This document shows, piece by piece, positions 11,752 to 12,968 of a DNA stretch of 12,968 nucleotides; within the stretch, counting starts at the first letter, position 1; each line of letters begins with the position of its first letter. Source of the DNA: Candidatus Nitrosopumilus sp. (lineage in GTDB: Archaea > Thermoproteota > Nitrososphaeria > Nitrososphaerales > Nitrosopumilaceae); contig JABDOO010000019.1 in NCBI GenBank assembly GCA_013043295.1, positions 1 through 12,968 on the forward strand, given 5' to 3'. Under the pieces are notes generated by a model. That model worked only from the letters and a program-made list of their open reading frames with translations, did no database searches and was not told the origin of the DNA. Made by a program: the position numbers and the translations under genes.

Positions 11752-12968
11752 TTGAAAACAACAACAGTTTTGATTTATGGCTTTGTAACAATTTTTGTAA
11801 TTTTTGGAATAGCCAGTTATATTCAATGGGAATACGCGCAGGAAATTAAGAATGTATCAGAATATCATAAATCAATGAGCATTCCTGCAATTTCTATTCT
11901 AGATGAAATTGAATTGAATTTTCAAATTATTCACATGCAAAATGTACAAATGATTCAATTAGATCCTGAAGATGAAAAATACTTGGAACATCAAGAGAAG
12001 TATAAAAAAAATTTAGATACCATAAATTCTGCTCTTCTAAATTATGATAATTTGGCCAGTGCAAAAAATTCTAAAGGACAAGTTTTGGCATCGCCATCTA
12101 TGCAAACTAAAATGCATACCTTTGTTCTTGATGTACAACAGATAATAAAAAATAATGATGCCCAATTACAGAAATATGAAAAGGGAGAGATTTCTAGGTC
12201 CGAAATATTCCCATTATTAGAAAATATTGAAAATACTTTTCATAAATCAATAGAAGAAAATTCCAAAATGGAAATAGAGGGAATGGAAAGTATTCAAAAC
12301 CAAGTTATAATTATAGAAGAGAAAATGGGAAATGTATTTTTGGTTTCTTCAGGTTTAGCAATTAGTAGTGCAATAGGCATAATCATTTTATCATCAAAAT
12401 TTGTCTCTATTCCAATTAACAGACTAATTTTATCGACAAAAAATATTGCAAATGGGGAATTTAAAGAAATATCTACAAACTCAAAAAATTCAGATGTAAA
12501 TAATATTGCAATTGCACTAAACAAAATGTCAAAAGATCTTGAAACCTACAAATCAAAAATAATAATGCAAGAAAAACTATCATCAATTGGGGAATTAGCT
12601 TCTAGACTGGCACATGATATTAAAAATCCATTAACTGTGATCAAAGTTACTTTGGATGTAATTAAGACAAAAAATAAAAATTTGTCTGATAAAGAACTTG
12701 AAAAATTTGAGAGGGTTAATGATGCAATGTATAGAATTACGCACCAAATTGACAATGTTCTTGACTTTATCAAAGGAAAACCATTAGAATTTGAAAAATT
12801 TTCTGTTGAAAAAATATTTGATTCGGTAATTGCAGATTTACCATCTACAGATAAAATCAAAATATTAGTCTCATCTGAAAATTCTGAAATAGAGTGTGAT
12901 TTTGAAGCAATTAAAGTAGTTTTGATTAATCTGATTGTAAATTCAATGCAGGCAATAGAAAACGAAGG
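11752..12968 (+). CDS. Sensor histidine kinase (C-terminus outside window)
   Basis: A membrane sensor kinase of a two-component system; 405 codons are visible and the frame is still open at the right edge. TM1 (VLIYGFVTIFVIFGIASYI, 6-24) and TM2 (about 195-218, VFLVSSGLAISSAIGIIIL) enclose an extracytoplasmic region of about 170 residues that looks helical and hydrophilic, like a four-helix-bundle sensor. A HAMP linker follows (about 219-270, IPINRLILSTKNIANGEF). The dimerisation/phospho-acceptor domain has the H-box SIGELASRLAHDIKNPLTV with H288. The ATP-binding domain begins with the N-box LINLIVNSMQAIEN (N393, N397). G1, F and G2 boxes should lie beyond the edge. The start is TTG at 11752, supported by a TATA box 27 bp upstream. 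The sensed signal is unknown. No response regulator is in view; it may follow to the right. Confidence 0.9.
   Translation, partial: MKTTTVLIYGFVTIFVIFGIASYIQWEYAQEIKNVSEYHKSMSIPAISILDEIELNFQIIHMQNVQMIQLDPEDEKYLEHQEKYKKNLDTINSALLNYDNLASAKNSKGQVLASPSMQTKMHTFVLDVQQIIKNNDAQLQKYEKGEISRSEIFPLLENIENTFHKSIEENSKMEIEGMESIQNQVIIIEEKMGNVFLVSSGLAISSAIGIIILSSKFVSIPINRLILSTKNIANGEFKEISTNSKNSDVNNIAIALNKMSKDLETYKSKIIMQEKLSSIGELASRLAHDIKNPLTVIKVTLDVIKTKNKNLSDKELEKFERVNDAMYRITHQIDNVLDFIKGKPLEFEKFSVEKIFDSVIADLPSTDKIKILVSSENSEIECDFEAIKVVLINLIVNSMQAIENE

Noticed and set aside
12294..12860. Two minus-strand frames (76 and 104 codons)
   Set aside because: Antisense to the HAMP and kinase core of the histidine kinase, whose H-box and N-box are unmistakable on the plus strand.
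1..12968. tRNA/rRNA genes, CRISPR arrays, insertion sequences, prophage or toxin-antitoxin modules
   Set aside because: I looked for cloverleaf ends, regularly spaced direct repeats of CRISPR size, transposase motifs and inverted terminal repeats, and saw none.

Overview
The window looks like chromosome from a marine ammonia-oxidising archaeon, Nitrosopumilus-like (Nitrososphaerota/Thaumarchaeota). Four things point there. The DNA is very A+T-rich. Most genes have an archaeal TATA box centred about 24-27 bp before the start codon, with no ribosome-binding site, which suggests leaderless mRNAs; TTG starts are common. The gene set is archaeal: aIF6, an archaeal-type HisRS, a Sulfolobus-like dicluster ferredoxin and a family 5 uracil-DNA glycosylase. 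Two secreted proteins carry C-terminal modules that I associate with thaumarchaeal surface proteins. No rRNA, tRNA, CRISPR array, insertion sequence or phage gene is visible.

Layout. 1-325 (-): 5' part of a ferredoxin gene, running off the left edge. 455-1120 (+): translation factor aIF6, whose 3' end overlaps by 20 bp the convergent hisS (1101-2384, -). 2458-2871 (-): small helical protein of unknown function. 2931-3518 (-): stand-alone SpoT/MESH1-like HD hydrolase, divergent from an aldo/keto reductase (3564-4550, +). 4598-5329 (+): membrane-anchored, histidine-rich extracytoplasmic protein. 5391-6685 (+): four small genes, including two zinc-ribbon microproteins; two of the four share a near-identical promoter element. 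6811-7946 (+): a 65-residue protein, coupled by an ATGA overlap to a secreted matrixin-like metalloprotease. 8015-9937 (-): a 640-residue secreted, charged, cysteine-repeat protein, convergent with the protease and ended by a strong oligo-T terminator. 9938-10259: regulatory DNA plus a doubtful short-peptide region. 10260-11686 (+): a 38-residue ORF, a nitroreductase and a family 5 UDG, the last two probably an operon. 11752-end (+): a two-TM sensor histidine kinase cut by the right edge.

How the genes fit together. The left third is housekeeping (translation and electron transfer). The middle holds small, lineage-specific genes with their own promoters. The region 6.8-10 kb looks like a cell-surface locus: a secreted protease with two repeat modules lies convergent to a large secreted Cys/Met/His-rich protein with a tandem operator-like repeat upstream of its TATA box. 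The right end pairs flavin redox chemistry with uracil repair, then a signalling kinase preceded by three 10-bp-spaced direct repeats.

The best candidates for undescribed biology are the secreted Cys-repeat protein, the His-rich membrane protein, the shared small-gene promoter box and the SpoT-like HD protein with an altered active-site motif. All function statements come from reading motifs by eye; no database search was possible.
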